Positions 44,901 through 53,590 of a DNA stretch of 64,000 nucleotides are shown here, piece by piece (the stretch's first letter is position 1; each line of letters opens with the position of its first letter). The notes under the pieces are model-generated. The model was not told the origin of the DNA and made no database searches. It saw only the letters and a program-made list of their open reading frames with translations. Position numbers and translations under genes: made by a program. This DNA is from Artocarpus heterophyllus (lineage: Eukaryota; Streptophyta; Magnoliopsida; Rosales; Moraceae), in assembly GCA_025403435.1 (NCBI GenBank), contig CM046331.1:28748459-28812458 (forward strand). Direction: 5' to 3'.

Positions 44901-46377
44901 TTGAGGAACTAAGAAAAGACACCAGTGGTGTATTTTTATTTTTCTGAGATGATTCAAGGTGGTAAAGGCCGTTCCTTTCCTTAGCAAGTCCAATCCTCCT
45001 CCCCGAGTCCTGTTCCTGAAAAACACAGTAAGAAGGGGAAAAAATAGCATAACATTTAAGGTCATGAGTAAGTTTTTGAATGGAAACGAGACTAGCTGAC
45101 AGTTTTGGTACATGGAGGACATTTTTAAGTACAAGGGTAGGTGTGATGTGAACAACTCCAAAACCTGCAACAGTAGCTAGAGAACCATTGGCTACTACAA
45201 TTTTTCTATTACTAGGGCTAGGCGTATAGGTATGAAAAAATTGAGATATGGGTGTCATATGTTCTGTGGCACCGGAGTCTATTATCCACGAGTTGGTATA
45301 ACAGTTGTCTGAGGCATTTGTGTAAAAAGAAAATGTAGGTTTACCTGAAAGAGCCAAGGAACATGTCCCAGAAGGTTTGTCAAGCGATCCTAGCAAGCCA
45401 CGCAATTTCTCAATTTCTTCACTGTTGAACCCTCCTATTGCAGAGTTTTCCTCAGGTTTGGGCTGCTGTTCTGCCATGTGAGCTTGAGGCCTTTGTTGCC
45501 CCCCACGGTTTCCCCATTCTCGGCTTGGTGGTTTACCATTTAGCTTCCAACACTTTTCCTTTGTGTGTCTCGGCTTCTTGCAATAGGTGCACCAAAGAGT
45601 GTCTTTATTCTCCTTCCACTGATTATTTTTTGGCAGTTCATTTTTTTCTCTCTCCAATCGATCAGTTTTTACTGCTAGGGCTGACCCGTCCATGGTTTGT
45701 GGTTCAAGCATCACACGTCTTCGGCTTTCCTCTGTTCGGATCAATGAAATTGTCTCTTCTAGAGACGGTGTGTCTTCCCTGCCGAGGACTTGAATCCTGA
45801 CCTGATCAAATTCAGGATTCAATCCAGCCAAGAATTCATATACCCGGTCCTTCTCAATGAAGTTCTTTAAAATTGCAGCATCTTCAGGGCACTTCATTTC
45901 AATTACTCGATAGTAGTCCAGTTCCTGCCACAAATTTTGCAAAAGATTTGCATATTCCGTGACTGATTTGTCTCCTTGCTTAGTGGCTCCAGCTGTGACT
46001 TTAACTTCATATATTTGGGCAGCGTTACGGGTCTTTGAATATGTGCGATGGATGCAGTCCCAAATCTCCTTCGCACTTGTCAAAAACATGCAAGTGTCAC
46101 TGATTGTAGGTTCCATTGAGTCCCATAACCAGGACATAATCATGGAGTCCTCTTCATCGCACGCTTCAAAGGCAGGATCCCCCTTTGCTGGTCCCTTTCC
46201 AAGCAAATGATTGAGTCTCCCCTTGCCTTTTAGGTATGTGCGGACAATTTGGGACCATTTAAGGTAGTTTTTTCCATTAAGTCTGTTGGACATCCTTATA
46301 TTCTGCAACTCTCCAATTTTCTGGACAGAATTGGCTTCATCGGATAGGTTGGAGACTACGGTTTCAGATGTGGACAT
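41965..46377 (-). CDS. Copia gag-pol polyprotein, intact
   Basis: 1470 residues from the ATG at 46375-46377; an upstream in-frame GTG at 46395 is not needed. Gag of the UBN2 type spans about 25-225. A CCHC knuckle follows (C263, C266, H271, C276). The protease has DSGATEH at 367-373. The GAG_pre-integrase zinc finger (HLRLGHPSF...CHVCELAKH) and integrase come next, with HSDIWGP, RTDNARDYF and the QQNGVAERKN region containing the DDE residues. RT has LVYVDDIIVTGND, and RNase H has AYTDADYAGSLVDRRSTTGY and the LADALTKGL end. No stop or frameshift was found. The sequence resembles the Arabidopsis RE1/RE2 group. It would be made from a transcript starting in the LTR at 46555-46814. Confidence 0.95.
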   Translation of the reverse strand: MSTSETVVSNLSDEANSVQKIGELQNIRMSNRLNGKNYLKWSQIVRTYLKGKGRLNHLLGKGPAKGDPAFEACDEEDSMIMSWLWDSMEPTISDTCMFLTSAKEIWDCIHRTYSKTRNAAQIYEVKVTAGATKQGDKSVTEYANLLQNLWQELDYYRVIEMKCPEDAAILKNFIEKDRVYEFLAGLNPEFDQVRIQVLGREDTPSLEETISLIRTEESRRRVMLEPQTMDGSALAVKTDRLEREKNELPKNNQWKENKDTLWCTYCKKPRHTKEKCWKLNGKPPSREWGNRGGQQRPQAHMAEQQPKPEENSAIGGFNSEEIEKLRGLLGSLDKPSGTCSLALSGKPTFSFYTNASDNCYTNSWIIDSGATEHMTPISQFFHTYTPSPSNRKIVVANGSLATVAGFGVVHITPTLVLKNVLHVPKLSASLVSIQKLTHDLKCYAIFSPSYCVFQEQDSGRRIGLAKERNGLYHLESSQKNKNTPLVSFLSSSNKNSIWLYHLRLGHPSFRVLRVMFPHLFQGLDISEFQCHVCELAKHTRVSYPISNKRSSFPFHLIHSDIWGPSTVPNVSGANWFVSFIDDCTRVTWLFLLKQKSDISIVIPNFHSMIQNQFGVKIKRFRTDNARDYFNQILSPYFQSQGIIHDSSCVSTPQQNGVAERKNGHLLNTTRALLFQGDVPKTYWGEAVLTATYIINRIPSRVLDNKSPIELLNSFYPHFRTSNGLTPRVFGCTAFIHVHNQHRGKLDPRAIKCVFLGYSSTQKGYKCYHPSSRRFYTSADVTFFEHTPFFSKSSLQGEISMEDSTWDSFEPLQSLDLPLVPALPQVTIESNELMSTNPPISATPIEPESSSIPIPVSVTHKFSSFSQVYSRRKAVPEQTQVQESNSESTKESTVRSNPSSHTQLDEIANPIDDLDLPIAVRKATRECTNRPLYPLSNYVSLKHLSPAHRKFIVSLNTMTIPSTVSEALSKREWRDAMREEMSALEKNKTWEIVDKPEGKNIVDCKWIFTLKYKADGSLERYKARLVAKGYTQTYGVDYQETFAPVAKMNTVRVLLSLAVHFNWQLLQYDVKNAFLHGDLDEEIYMNIPPGFTGDTGNQVCKLKKALYGLKQSPRAWFGRFAKVMKKSGYKQSQGDHTLFIKHSTSGEVTILLVYVDDIIVTGNDDREKHEVKQKLAREFEIKELGKLKYFLGIEVAYSTQGIFISQQKYVTDLLAETGKIGSKPVSTPMDPNHKLGEAKEEPAVDKRMYQRLVGKLIYLAHTRPDIAYSVSVISQFMHDPREPHLQAAYRVLHYLKGSPGKGILFKKHNALTLEAYTDADYAGSLVDRRSTTGYCTFLGGNLVTWRSKKQNVVARSSAESEFRAIAQGLCELLWLKIVLDDLKVKWECPMKLYCDNKSAINIAHNPIQHDRTKHIEIDRHFIKEKLEDGLICMSYVPSEHQLADALTKGLNSSSFHDIVSKLGMEDIYSSA

Positions 46378-46537
46378 GATGAAGACAAGAATCACAAGAA
46401 ACGAAATTCAACAATAAAGGCTGAAAAGAAAAAGAGCGATCTGAACTCAGCAATGAAGGCTGAGAAACTTGAGCAAGCAGCAATGAAGGCTGCACAGAAA
46501 AAACAAGAACGCTGAACAAGAATCCCAGGAAGAAATC

Positions 46538-46553
46538 CGTGGGCTCTGATACC
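46538..46553 (-). other. Primer binding site, initiator tRNA-Met
   Basis: The minus strand reads TGGTATCAGAGCCCAC just inside the 5' LTR. Confidence 0.88.
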
Positions 46554-46554
46554 A

Positions 46555-46814
46555 TGTGGCGGAATGAGGTATTCAACGTTTGAAAGAATTGGATGATTTT
46601 CATATTGATAATACATCAGTTTTATAGTAGATTACAAGAAGAAAAAAGGAAACTAACTCCCTCTGATTTCTCTCCTAATTTAGGAAACTAACTACCTAAT
46701 AAAATCCCTGATTTGAAGGGATTTTACTCTCCCTGAATTAAAGGGATTTTATTCTCTTCTTTATTTACAATCCTATTTACAATCCTATCATATCTATCCT
46801 ATTATATCTCGACA
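46555..46814 (-). repeat. 5' LTR of the copia element
   Basis: Identical to 41698-41957; followed on the right by the second copy of GGTTC. Confidence 0.95.
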
Positions 46815-47501
46815 GGTTCCTGATTTTACCTGAAGAGAGAGTGTATTCTTTTCTTTTATTTTGTACTATCACATTAGTCTCAGGAAGAGGACGTTTGATG
46901 TTGTCCTGAGTCTGCCTTCTGGCATTTGGATCTTAAAGAGCTCCTTGTTTTAGACCGTGTCCAACAACTATTTGCTTGACGTTTATTAAGTGAGATGTCC
47001 TAGACGTGCAAAAACAACACTCTTAAGAATCTGTTACTGTCTATCTGTGATTTGATGTGTGTGATGAAAAATCTTCCGCTGCCAGGCTGCCACGTTCATA
47101 GTTCAGAAGATTTTGTTGGATGATATGGGCTTGGATTATATATGCACCACAGCAGAGCGGTTTTTCGCGGTGGGGCGAGTTCTGGATAGCATGGTTGCAG
47201 CACTAGCTGAACAGCCTTCATCACGTCTGTTAAAACACATTATTCAGTGTTATCTTCGATTGTCAGATAACCCAAGGTTGGCTAAGTAGATTTGAACTTT
47301 TTTTAGCCAAAATCGTCCTATATTTTTTTGTTTTGTTTCCTTTTTTGTTTTTTTGTCAATTTTCTAATTAGGTAGCTGCTCTATTAACATTTTATGCTCT
47401 TCATCATGCGGGCTTGTGAAGCATTAAGAAGCTGTCTTCCAGACATGTTAAGAGATGCAACCTTCAGTAGTTGCCTTCGTGCAAGTTTACATCTATGTTT
47501 T

Positions 47502-48595
47502 GTCGGTTAGCATTTTGTTGTCATATTGGCATTTTTCTTGGTCTTCGGACAACATTGTTCTTGTACATTGTATTTTCTAGGGGTACTTGATTAGTGCTTT
47601 TTGGTCTCCTTAGCTGAACTACTCCCAGCCTGCATATTGAACTATTTATTTTATTAAACCAGTTCTAGATACCTGTGTTCATTTTTTCTGGTTCACCAAA
47701 ATAGAGATTGAATAGTCAATCTTACTGTTGGTCTCAGCTATATCTTTGTCCCTACTTTTTCTTTTGGTATTCATTTCCCCTGGATTTTTTTTTTTGGTCA
47801 ATCAAAATTTGATTAATCTGTTTTAATCTATCCTTAACTTCAGGAAGATCCAACCACAAGGAGGTGGTTGCAACAATTGCTTCAGAATGTCGGTGTAAGA
47901 CGGGTTCCTGGGCTTCCACCTGGCGGAGGATTTGAACATATGATGATGAACTGAAAACTTTTAAATTATCACCTAATGTTTCTGGTTTAGTTTGGGCACA
48001 ATACAGGTGACACTCTTTGTGTAACTTATCATCATTCAGAGTGTAAATTTAATTGGCAAAAGTTCAGCTGTATGTAACTTGTAGCACTCTTTTTTGTAAC
48101 TAGTTCTCCAAGTTCTAACTGGGGACTCTATGGTTAATTAAAGTTGATTTTGTTTTGTAAAATGGACCAGGTTAATCGGAAATTGGGAATTTGTTTCACT
48201 GATTTTCTTGATTCTTTTGGTTTATTTTGGCCTTCGCCTCAATTTAGAGAGCATTTGACAAACTAGTTAGAACTGTAAACAATATAAAGCTTTCACATTA
48301 ACACCATAAATCAAAAGGAGTATTTATCTTTTTGTACTTTTGTTTTAGGTTAATTCAAAAACAGTACAATATTTTCTGTTTTTGATCTCATCAAATTTAT
48401 ACAGTCAGATGAAGTCTATCACATAAATTTATACCTTATCTCAAGTCAATAGTTAATTTTGATTTTTAAAATAATCAAATTATCTTTAAAAAGGGGAAAA
48501 ATTAAAGCGTTCAAAAAATAAAGAGAAAATAAAAAAAAACACATAAAATATCTATATTGAGGGTATTATATACAATTTTAAGTTGAGTAATTTAC
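47502..48595. repeat. Segmental duplication, copy A (CNOT9 3' end and flank)
   Basis: From the last CNOT9 intron through exon 9 and about 640 bp of 3' flank, this aligns with 58176-59165. Copy B lacks about 90 bp of the intron (47580-47670). Many single-base differences show that the duplication is not recent. Confidence 0.85.
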
Positions 48596-49021
48596 ATCCC
48601 TTACCTCAAACGACACTTTGATCTTCTTTTTTTTTAATTTTTGGTAAAACAATCACTTAACCCTTAAATCTCTTTTCTTTTTTCTTTTTTTTTAAAAAGA
48701 GATGTCTTTTTTTTACAGAAAAAAGAAAGCGTTTTTTTTTTTTGTCTTTTTGTTTTTCAATTTATAAAATTTTTGCCATTTTCTTTCACAAGTTTGTAAA
48801 AAAGAACCACAAAAAGTGCTCGCCAGCTAATTGAGTTTTAGACGAGTTTAAGAACAATAACAAAAAAGTGTATATTTTACGTCATAATACGTCTGTAGAG
48901 TAAACATGTAAGAATGTGATTGGTTTAAATCTAGTGGCAAGGATGCAATGCCGATGGATAAGTCACTCAAAGATCAATGGTATAACGGTTGAGTTAGTGT
49001 ACGTTTTGAGGGGTTATTACA
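47955..49021. other. Spacer between CNOT9 and the NLR gene
   Basis: The first part is CNOT9 3' flank inside the duplication. A MITE-like piece lies at about 48246-48310 (CTAGTTAGAACTGTAAACAA, ATAAAGCTTTCACATTAAC). A dispersed AT-rich repeat (ATCTCATCAAATTTATAC) at 48330-48620 is also seen at 18340-18720 and 58900-59380. No gene seen. Confidence 0.6.
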
Positions 49022-49036
49022 TTGACTTGAGGTCAA
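49022..49036. promoter_or_regulatory. Head-to-head W-box pair upstream of the NLR gene
   Basis: TTGACTTGAGGTCAA holds TTGACT on the plus strand and TTGACC on the minus strand, both fitting the WRKY-binding W-box TTGAC[CT]. It lies about 135 bp before the ATG. Many defence genes carry such sites; use here is inferred. Confidence 0.4.
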
Positions 49037-49170
49037 TGGATTCAGTAATCAAAACTCTTCATCTGGTTTTTGATTGTTCGACACCATCAAAACCATGGTG
49101 AATCACCAGACTTAATCTTTTCCGCAACATCATTCAACCAGCCGTTTGATCCTTGTGTTACTGATGAAAG

Positions 49171-52100
49171 ATGGCAGGGCTAGTTCTATCCTCCGTTTTA
49201 GAGACGATCGTTGACAAGGTAACTGATGTCTTTCTTGACTGGGTTTGGACTCCCTTCGGTCTCAAAGGCAACATCCAAACCCTGCGGCGCAGTTTACCAA
49301 TGGTTCGCGCTATTCTTGAAGATGCAGAAGAGCAACAAGCCACCAACACAGCGGTGAGAATTTGGTTGTCAAAGTTTAAAGAAGTTGCTTACGATGCTGA
49401 AGAGCTACTTCTCTCGATCTCCGCTGATCCCTTTTATGGTAGGGTAGCTGATGCCAGCAAGGTGAAAGCTAAGGTCCAGATATTAGAAATGGCTGCGGAA
49501 GAAGGGCTTCGCCTGAATTTGAGGGAGAGAACCACAGCTCACAATGAGTGGAATAGACGAGAAACAAGCTCTTTCGTGATCGAATCTGAAGTATACGGAA
49601 GAGATGAAGACAAAGAGGAGATAGTCAAGCTGTTGTTGTCTTGCGAAACAACCGGCAGAGGAGAAGCGTCGTGTATCCCAATAATAGGGATGGGAGGGAT
49701 AGGAAAGACAACTCTTGCGCAGTTAGCGTATAACGATCACAAGGTAACACATCACTTTGATGTTAAGGTATGGGTTTTTGTTTCTGTTCAATTTCACGTT
49801 GAAAACATAATGACAAAAGTGATGGAATCTCTTACCAAAGATAAATGTCATCGTTACTCGAACTTGGATGCACAACAATCGGCAGTAAGTGGCCTGTTAC
49901 GTAACAAAAGATACTTACTTGTGCTAGACGATGTTTGGACAGAAGATCAGGATGATTGGGATAACTTGAGGCCGTTGTTTAGGAGCGGTCTTGATGGAAG
50001 CAAGATATTAATCACTACCCGCAGTAAAAAAGTTGAGTTCATAACAAATTCCCCAACTTTTCCATACCATGTGAAAGAGTTGTCCGAGGATGCTTGCTGG
50101 TCTTTGTTCAGGCAGCGTGCTTTTCGACAAAGAGAAGAAGAGCTACACCCAACTCTCTTGCCTATCGGACAGCAAATCGTCAAAAAATGCGGGGGAGTGG
50201 CACTAGCTGCAAAAACTTTGGGAAGCCTTATGCGCTTCAAAAGAAACTTGAGAGAATGGGAGTATATACGTGATAGTGAACTCTGGAACTTGGATGAATG
50301 TAAAGGTGGGATCCTACCAGCTCTGAAGTTGAGCTATTTTCACTTGCCGCTACATCTCAAACGTTGCTTTTCATTTTGCTCGGTATTTCCCCGAAACTTT
50401 GAATTCACGAAAGAGAAGTTGATCCATCTATGGATGGCTGAAGGCTTTATTGATCAGTCCATCAACGACAGCAGGAGGAAAGAGCCAGAGGATGTTGGGA
50501 ATGACTACTTCAATGATCTTCAGTGGATGTCTTTTTTTCAAGAAATAAAGCAAGGCGAAAACGATGTTTTTATTGGATACAAGATGCACGATGTCATTTA
50601 TGATCTTGCAAGATCTATTACTAGCTCAGAGTACACTGTACTAGACCGTGGTTTTGCAACTCCAATGAGTTTCTCACAAATTCGGCATTCCTCTGTTGAT
50701 TGCAATTTTAAGTCATCACCGATTCCAGAGGAGTTATATGAAGCTAGTCATTTGAGAACTCTCTTGTTGTTTTCTCAAGGTAATTTAGAACAGGTTCCTT
50801 CTAAGTTGTATTCAACTTTTAAGTATTTGACGGTGCTGGATTTGTGCGGCTCTGGCCTCATGATTTTAGACGGTTTAATTGGTTCCTTATTGCACTTGAA
50901 GTTCCTCGACTTATCATATACCCACATTAGAAAGTTACCGTATGAAATAGGACATCTTCGCTCGTTGCAAACTTTGAACCTATTTAACTGCCATAATCTT
51001 TTAGCTTTGCCGGACATAACAAGTATGCGAAGCCTCAGACATCTCAACAATGATGGATGTAAGCAGCTAACTCGGATGGTGAAAATTTATCCAGATTTTA
51101 TCAAGTATGATGGCCAACTCCAAACATTGCCATTGTATGTTATAGGTAGCCCTTTTGACATGCAGTTTCTTGAGAAGCTTCGGCTTCGAGGTACTTTAAA
51201 AATTACACACTTAGAGAATGTGGGAACAGCGCGAATTGAATTAAAAAATAAGGAGGGACTTGAGTCACTGGGACTATACTGGGGGTCTGATGATGGTTGC
51301 CCAAATATTAACCCAGGAGGGGTATCTGTTGCAAGTAGGTTTCAAGAAAGAAAGCAAACTCTTCTGTCAGAACAATCAAATTGGATTCAAGCTGGTGATC
51401 CATACACAGAAGAAGAAGTTCTCAAGAAACTCGAACCTCACCATTATCTTAAGCGATTGCTCATAAAAGGATACACGGGGTACAAGTTTCCCTGTTGGAC
51501 CGTTCCTAATTTGACGGCGGTTTTCTTGATCGACTGTAGAGAAAGTGTACATCTCCCAGTCCTTGGTAATCTTCAGTTTCTTACCAGTCTTTCACTACGG
51601 GGAATGCATGGAGTGAGGTGCATTGGCAAAGAGTTCTACGGTGACGGTAATGAGAGGCCTTTCCCGCTACTTGAGGAGTTAGTCCTTATTGATTTCCCAA
51701 ATTTGAAAGAATGGTTGAGTCCAGATATGGGTGGAAATGTTTTTCCCAACTTAATCAAATTGATTATCAATAAATGTCCAGAACTGAATGTAATGCCACA
51801 TGTTTTGTCTGTTCAACATTTGGATCTGAGGGATTGCGGTGCAGCTTTGCTTCATTCCTTTCAACACCTAAGATCCCTCAAAACACTTGTGATTGAGAAA
51901 GTCCGGCAGTTGTCTCATTTCGCAGGAGCATTTCCAATAAGCAATTCTCTTCTTATAACCTTGGAGATCAGATCTTGTCCAAAGCTTTCTTTTCTACCTT
52001 ATGACTTGGAAAATCTTTCTGCTTTGAAATCATTGGTAATCCGGTGGTGTGAAAGCCTCAGCAATTTGCCACGAAGTTTGCAGTATCTCAGTGTTCTGGA

Positions 52101-52692
52101 GTCCTTGGAGATTGGTGATTGCCACGGTCTAACATCTTTGCCAGATGGCGGCAACAGAGGCTTAAGTAACCTTCGCTCTCTGTCCATTGAAAACTGCAAC
52201 AAGCTGATGTCTTTATCAATGGGATTCCAGTATCTCACCTCTCTCGAAAACTTGACAATTATGTATTGTCCAAGTGTTGTCGAATTACCAAGAAGTCTCA
52301 AACACCTTTCTGCCCTTCGAAGTCTGAGTATCTTGTGCTGTCCACAGCTCTTGTCTCTGCCAGACGAATTACAGAACCTGGCAACATTGCATACTCTGGA
52401 AATCAGGAGCTGTCCTGGGCTAAAAGTCTTGCCAGAGTGGATTGACAAACTTGTGTCGTTGAGATCTTTAGCAATCTCAGATTGCCACAATATCATGTTT
52501 TTACCCGAAGGTATAAAAGGTCTCGTTGCGCTCCAGCACTTGTCAATCCACGACTGTCCTCAACTTGTGCAAAGGTGTAGAGACGAACGGGGTGAAGATT
52601 GGCCAAAGATAGCCCATGTCCCATATAAACACATTGAACCGCCAAACCTCAAGCGACGAAGGGAAGAAGGCAGCAGTTCTTCAAATTATTAG
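49171..52692 (+). CDS. CC-NBS-LRR disease resistance protein (RGA-like)
   Basis: 1173 residues in one exon, no lesions. An N-terminal coiled-coil (Rx_N type) covers about 1-110; its EDVID region reads VAYDAEELL (72-80). NB-ARC motifs run in order: P-loop GMGGIGKTT (173-181), RNBS-A FDVKVWVFVSV, kinase-2 LLVLDDVW (249-256), RNBS-B GSKILITTR (276-284), a GLPL motif changed to GVAL (342-345), RNBS-D CFSFCSVFP, and MHD at 472-474. About 20 leucine-rich repeats fill 520-1145, the later ones of the form LxxLxIxxCPxLxxLP. Such proteins act inside the cell as nucleotide-switched immune receptors that sense pathogen effectors. The closest type is the RGA1-RGA4 group. The ATG at 49171 is preceded by a stop-rich leader, so the start is clear. 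Confidence 0.95.
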   Translation: MAGLVLSSVLETIVDKVTDVFLDWVWTPFGLKGNIQTLRRSLPMVRAILEDAEEQQATNTAVRIWLSKFKEVAYDAEELLLSISADPFYGRVADASKVKAKVQILEMAAEEGLRLNLRERTTAHNEWNRRETSSFVIESEVYGRDEDKEEIVKLLLSCETTGRGEASCIPIIGMGGIGKTTLAQLAYNDHKVTHHFDVKVWVFVSVQFHVENIMTKVMESLTKDKCHRYSNLDAQQSAVSGLLRNKRYLLVLDDVWTEDQDDWDNLRPLFRSGLDGSKILITTRSKKVEFITNSPTFPYHVKELSEDACWSLFRQRAFRQREEELHPTLLPIGQQIVKKCGGVALAAKTLGSLMRFKRNLREWEYIRDSELWNLDECKGGILPALKLSYFHLPLHLKRCFSFCSVFPRNFEFTKEKLIHLWMAEGFIDQSINDSRRKEPEDVGNDYFNDLQWMSFFQEIKQGENDVFIGYKMHDVIYDLARSITSSEYTVLDRGFATPMSFSQIRHSSVDCNFKSSPIPEELYEASHLRTLLLFSQGNLEQVPSKLYSTFKYLTVLDLCGSGLMILDGLIGSLLHLKFLDLSYTHIRKLPYEIGHLRSLQTLNLFNCHNLLALPDITSMRSLRHLNNDGCKQLTRMVKIYPDFIKYDGQLQTLPLYVIGSPFDMQFLEKLRLRGTLKITHLENVGTARIELKNKEGLESLGLYWGSDDGCPNINPGGVSVASRFQERKQTLLSEQSNWIQAGDPYTEEEVLKKLEPHHYLKRLLIKGYTGYKFPCWTVPNLTAVFLIDCRESVHLPVLGNLQFLTSLSLRGMHGVRCIGKEFYGDGNERPFPLLEELVLIDFPNLKEWLSPDMGGNVFPNLIKLIINKCPELNVMPHVLSVQHLDLRDCGAALLHSFQHLRSLKTLVIEKVRQLSHFAGAFPISNSLLITLEIRSCPKLSFLPYDLENLSALKSLVIRWCESLSNLPRSLQYLSVLESLEIGDCHGLTSLPDGGNRGLSNLRSLSIENCNKLMSLSMGFQYLTSLENLTIMYCPSVVELPRSLKHLSALRSLSILCCPQLLSLPDELQNLATLHTLEIRSCPGLKVLPEWIDKLVSLRSLAISDCHNIMFLPEGIKGLVALQHLSIHDCPQLVQRCRDERGEDWPKIAHVPYKHIEPPNLKRRREEGSSSSNY

Positions 52693-53464
52693 AGCAGAAT
52701 GTGAGACGTCCATAATCTTCAAGTAAGCGACCTTCTGATCCATCACAACTTGGTTATACCTGTTATGCCGCCAGTGCTACATGTCTTTTTCTTTTTTATG
52801 CGTTTTTTTTTCCTGTAGCTATAGATTGGCCTAACTAACTTTTTCAAATTTTATCCTCAGAGAAGCATAGGGGTTGTGTCTCTCACTTTGCCCCTTATAA
52901 TTCAAAATGTGAGGCAAAGTGAGATAACTGCTATTTTTTGGTGAACTAACCCGATGGTATCTCTCCGCGGTTTTTTAATTCACCATGCTGCGACTACTCA
53001 TAAAGCCATTTGTTTAGGATGTAGACCATACAATAACCTATTTGCTTGGTTAATCTATACCGGACCTACACCATGGACACATTGAAAGTGAGATGTAACA
53101 GAAAATTTATTCCATGTAACAAGGACTCTGAATCGGTATAATATAACATTTATTACTTCTTTTTTACCTTGCAAAATGGTTGTTAGCATAAACCCTCTAT
53201 TATACACTAACTTCTAACAATATTAGTTTTTTTTTTCTAGATTGTTTATTTGTGATCTGAAGTTTATTTTGTGAATATTGTTCCGTGTTCTTTTAACTAA
53301 ATCAATAGAACAGTATTTCTAGTTCCATTTGTTTCTCTGAAATTCCTGACCAACTTAATTTCTTGCAGGTAAGTATGTGCAGCTTTGTACTTCTATGCTT
53401 TTGAAAGGGCATGTTGCAGGTAGTGGAGATCTAAGTATGTGCTATTAGTTACTTTAAATTTACC

Positions 53465-53590
53465 GTTTATTTGGGAGAACGGTTACAACCGTTTCTTATT
53501 ATTTGAACTATTGTTTTGTTTAACTGTTTACTATAACAAAGTGGTTGAAACCATAAAAAACGGTTAGAGCCGTTTTTGCTAAACAAGCTA
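53465..53590. repeat. MITE-like repeat with AACGGTT inverted arms
   Basis: AACGGTTACAACCGTTTCTT on the left and AACGGTTAGAGCCGTTTTTG on the right are inverted copies of each other. TTTGGGAGA and GCTAAACAAGC mark the outer ends. This is a second family, different from the GCATATGAGAG family. Confidence 0.6.

Larger units (their letters stand above)
41698..46814 (-). mobile_element. Full-length Ty1/copia element with identical LTRs
   Basis: 5117 bp on the minus strand. The two 260-bp LTRs (41698-41957 and 46555-46814) read identically. Target duplication GGTTC flanks it (41693-41697 and 46815-46819). A tRNA-Met primer site, purine tract and one uninterrupted gag-pol ORF are all present. This looks like a very recent and possibly still active insertion, placed at the end of CNOT9 exon 6 in the opposite orientation to that gene. 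Confidence 0.96.
36712..47954 (+). pseudogene. CNOT9: CNOT9 / RCD1-like (CCR4-NOT complex subunit) pseudogene
   Basis: Nine exons of the conserved armadillo-type subunit of the CCR4-NOT deadenylase can be followed: 36712-36865, 40537-40608, 40914-41003, 41194-41236, 41389-41495, 41593-41693, 47086-47276, 47411-47480 and 47844-47954. They encode family blocks such as [64 protein letters not shown] and [20 protein letters not shown]. Introns are kept, so it is not a processed copy. Lesions: the upstream ATG frame (MNSPFGG) runs into a stop before MASAE; exon 5 has TAG at 41403-41405; a copia element sits at the exon 6 boundary; the exon 8 acceptor reads CG instead of AG (47409-47410); exons 2 and 8 are followed by GC rather than GT. 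A broken PPR gene fills intron 1. A functional copy presumably exists elsewhere. Confidence 0.88.

Noticed and set aside
51999..52496. 165-residue minus-strand ORF opposite the NLR repeats
   Set aside because: Antisense of the LRR region; repeats give it a false regularity.
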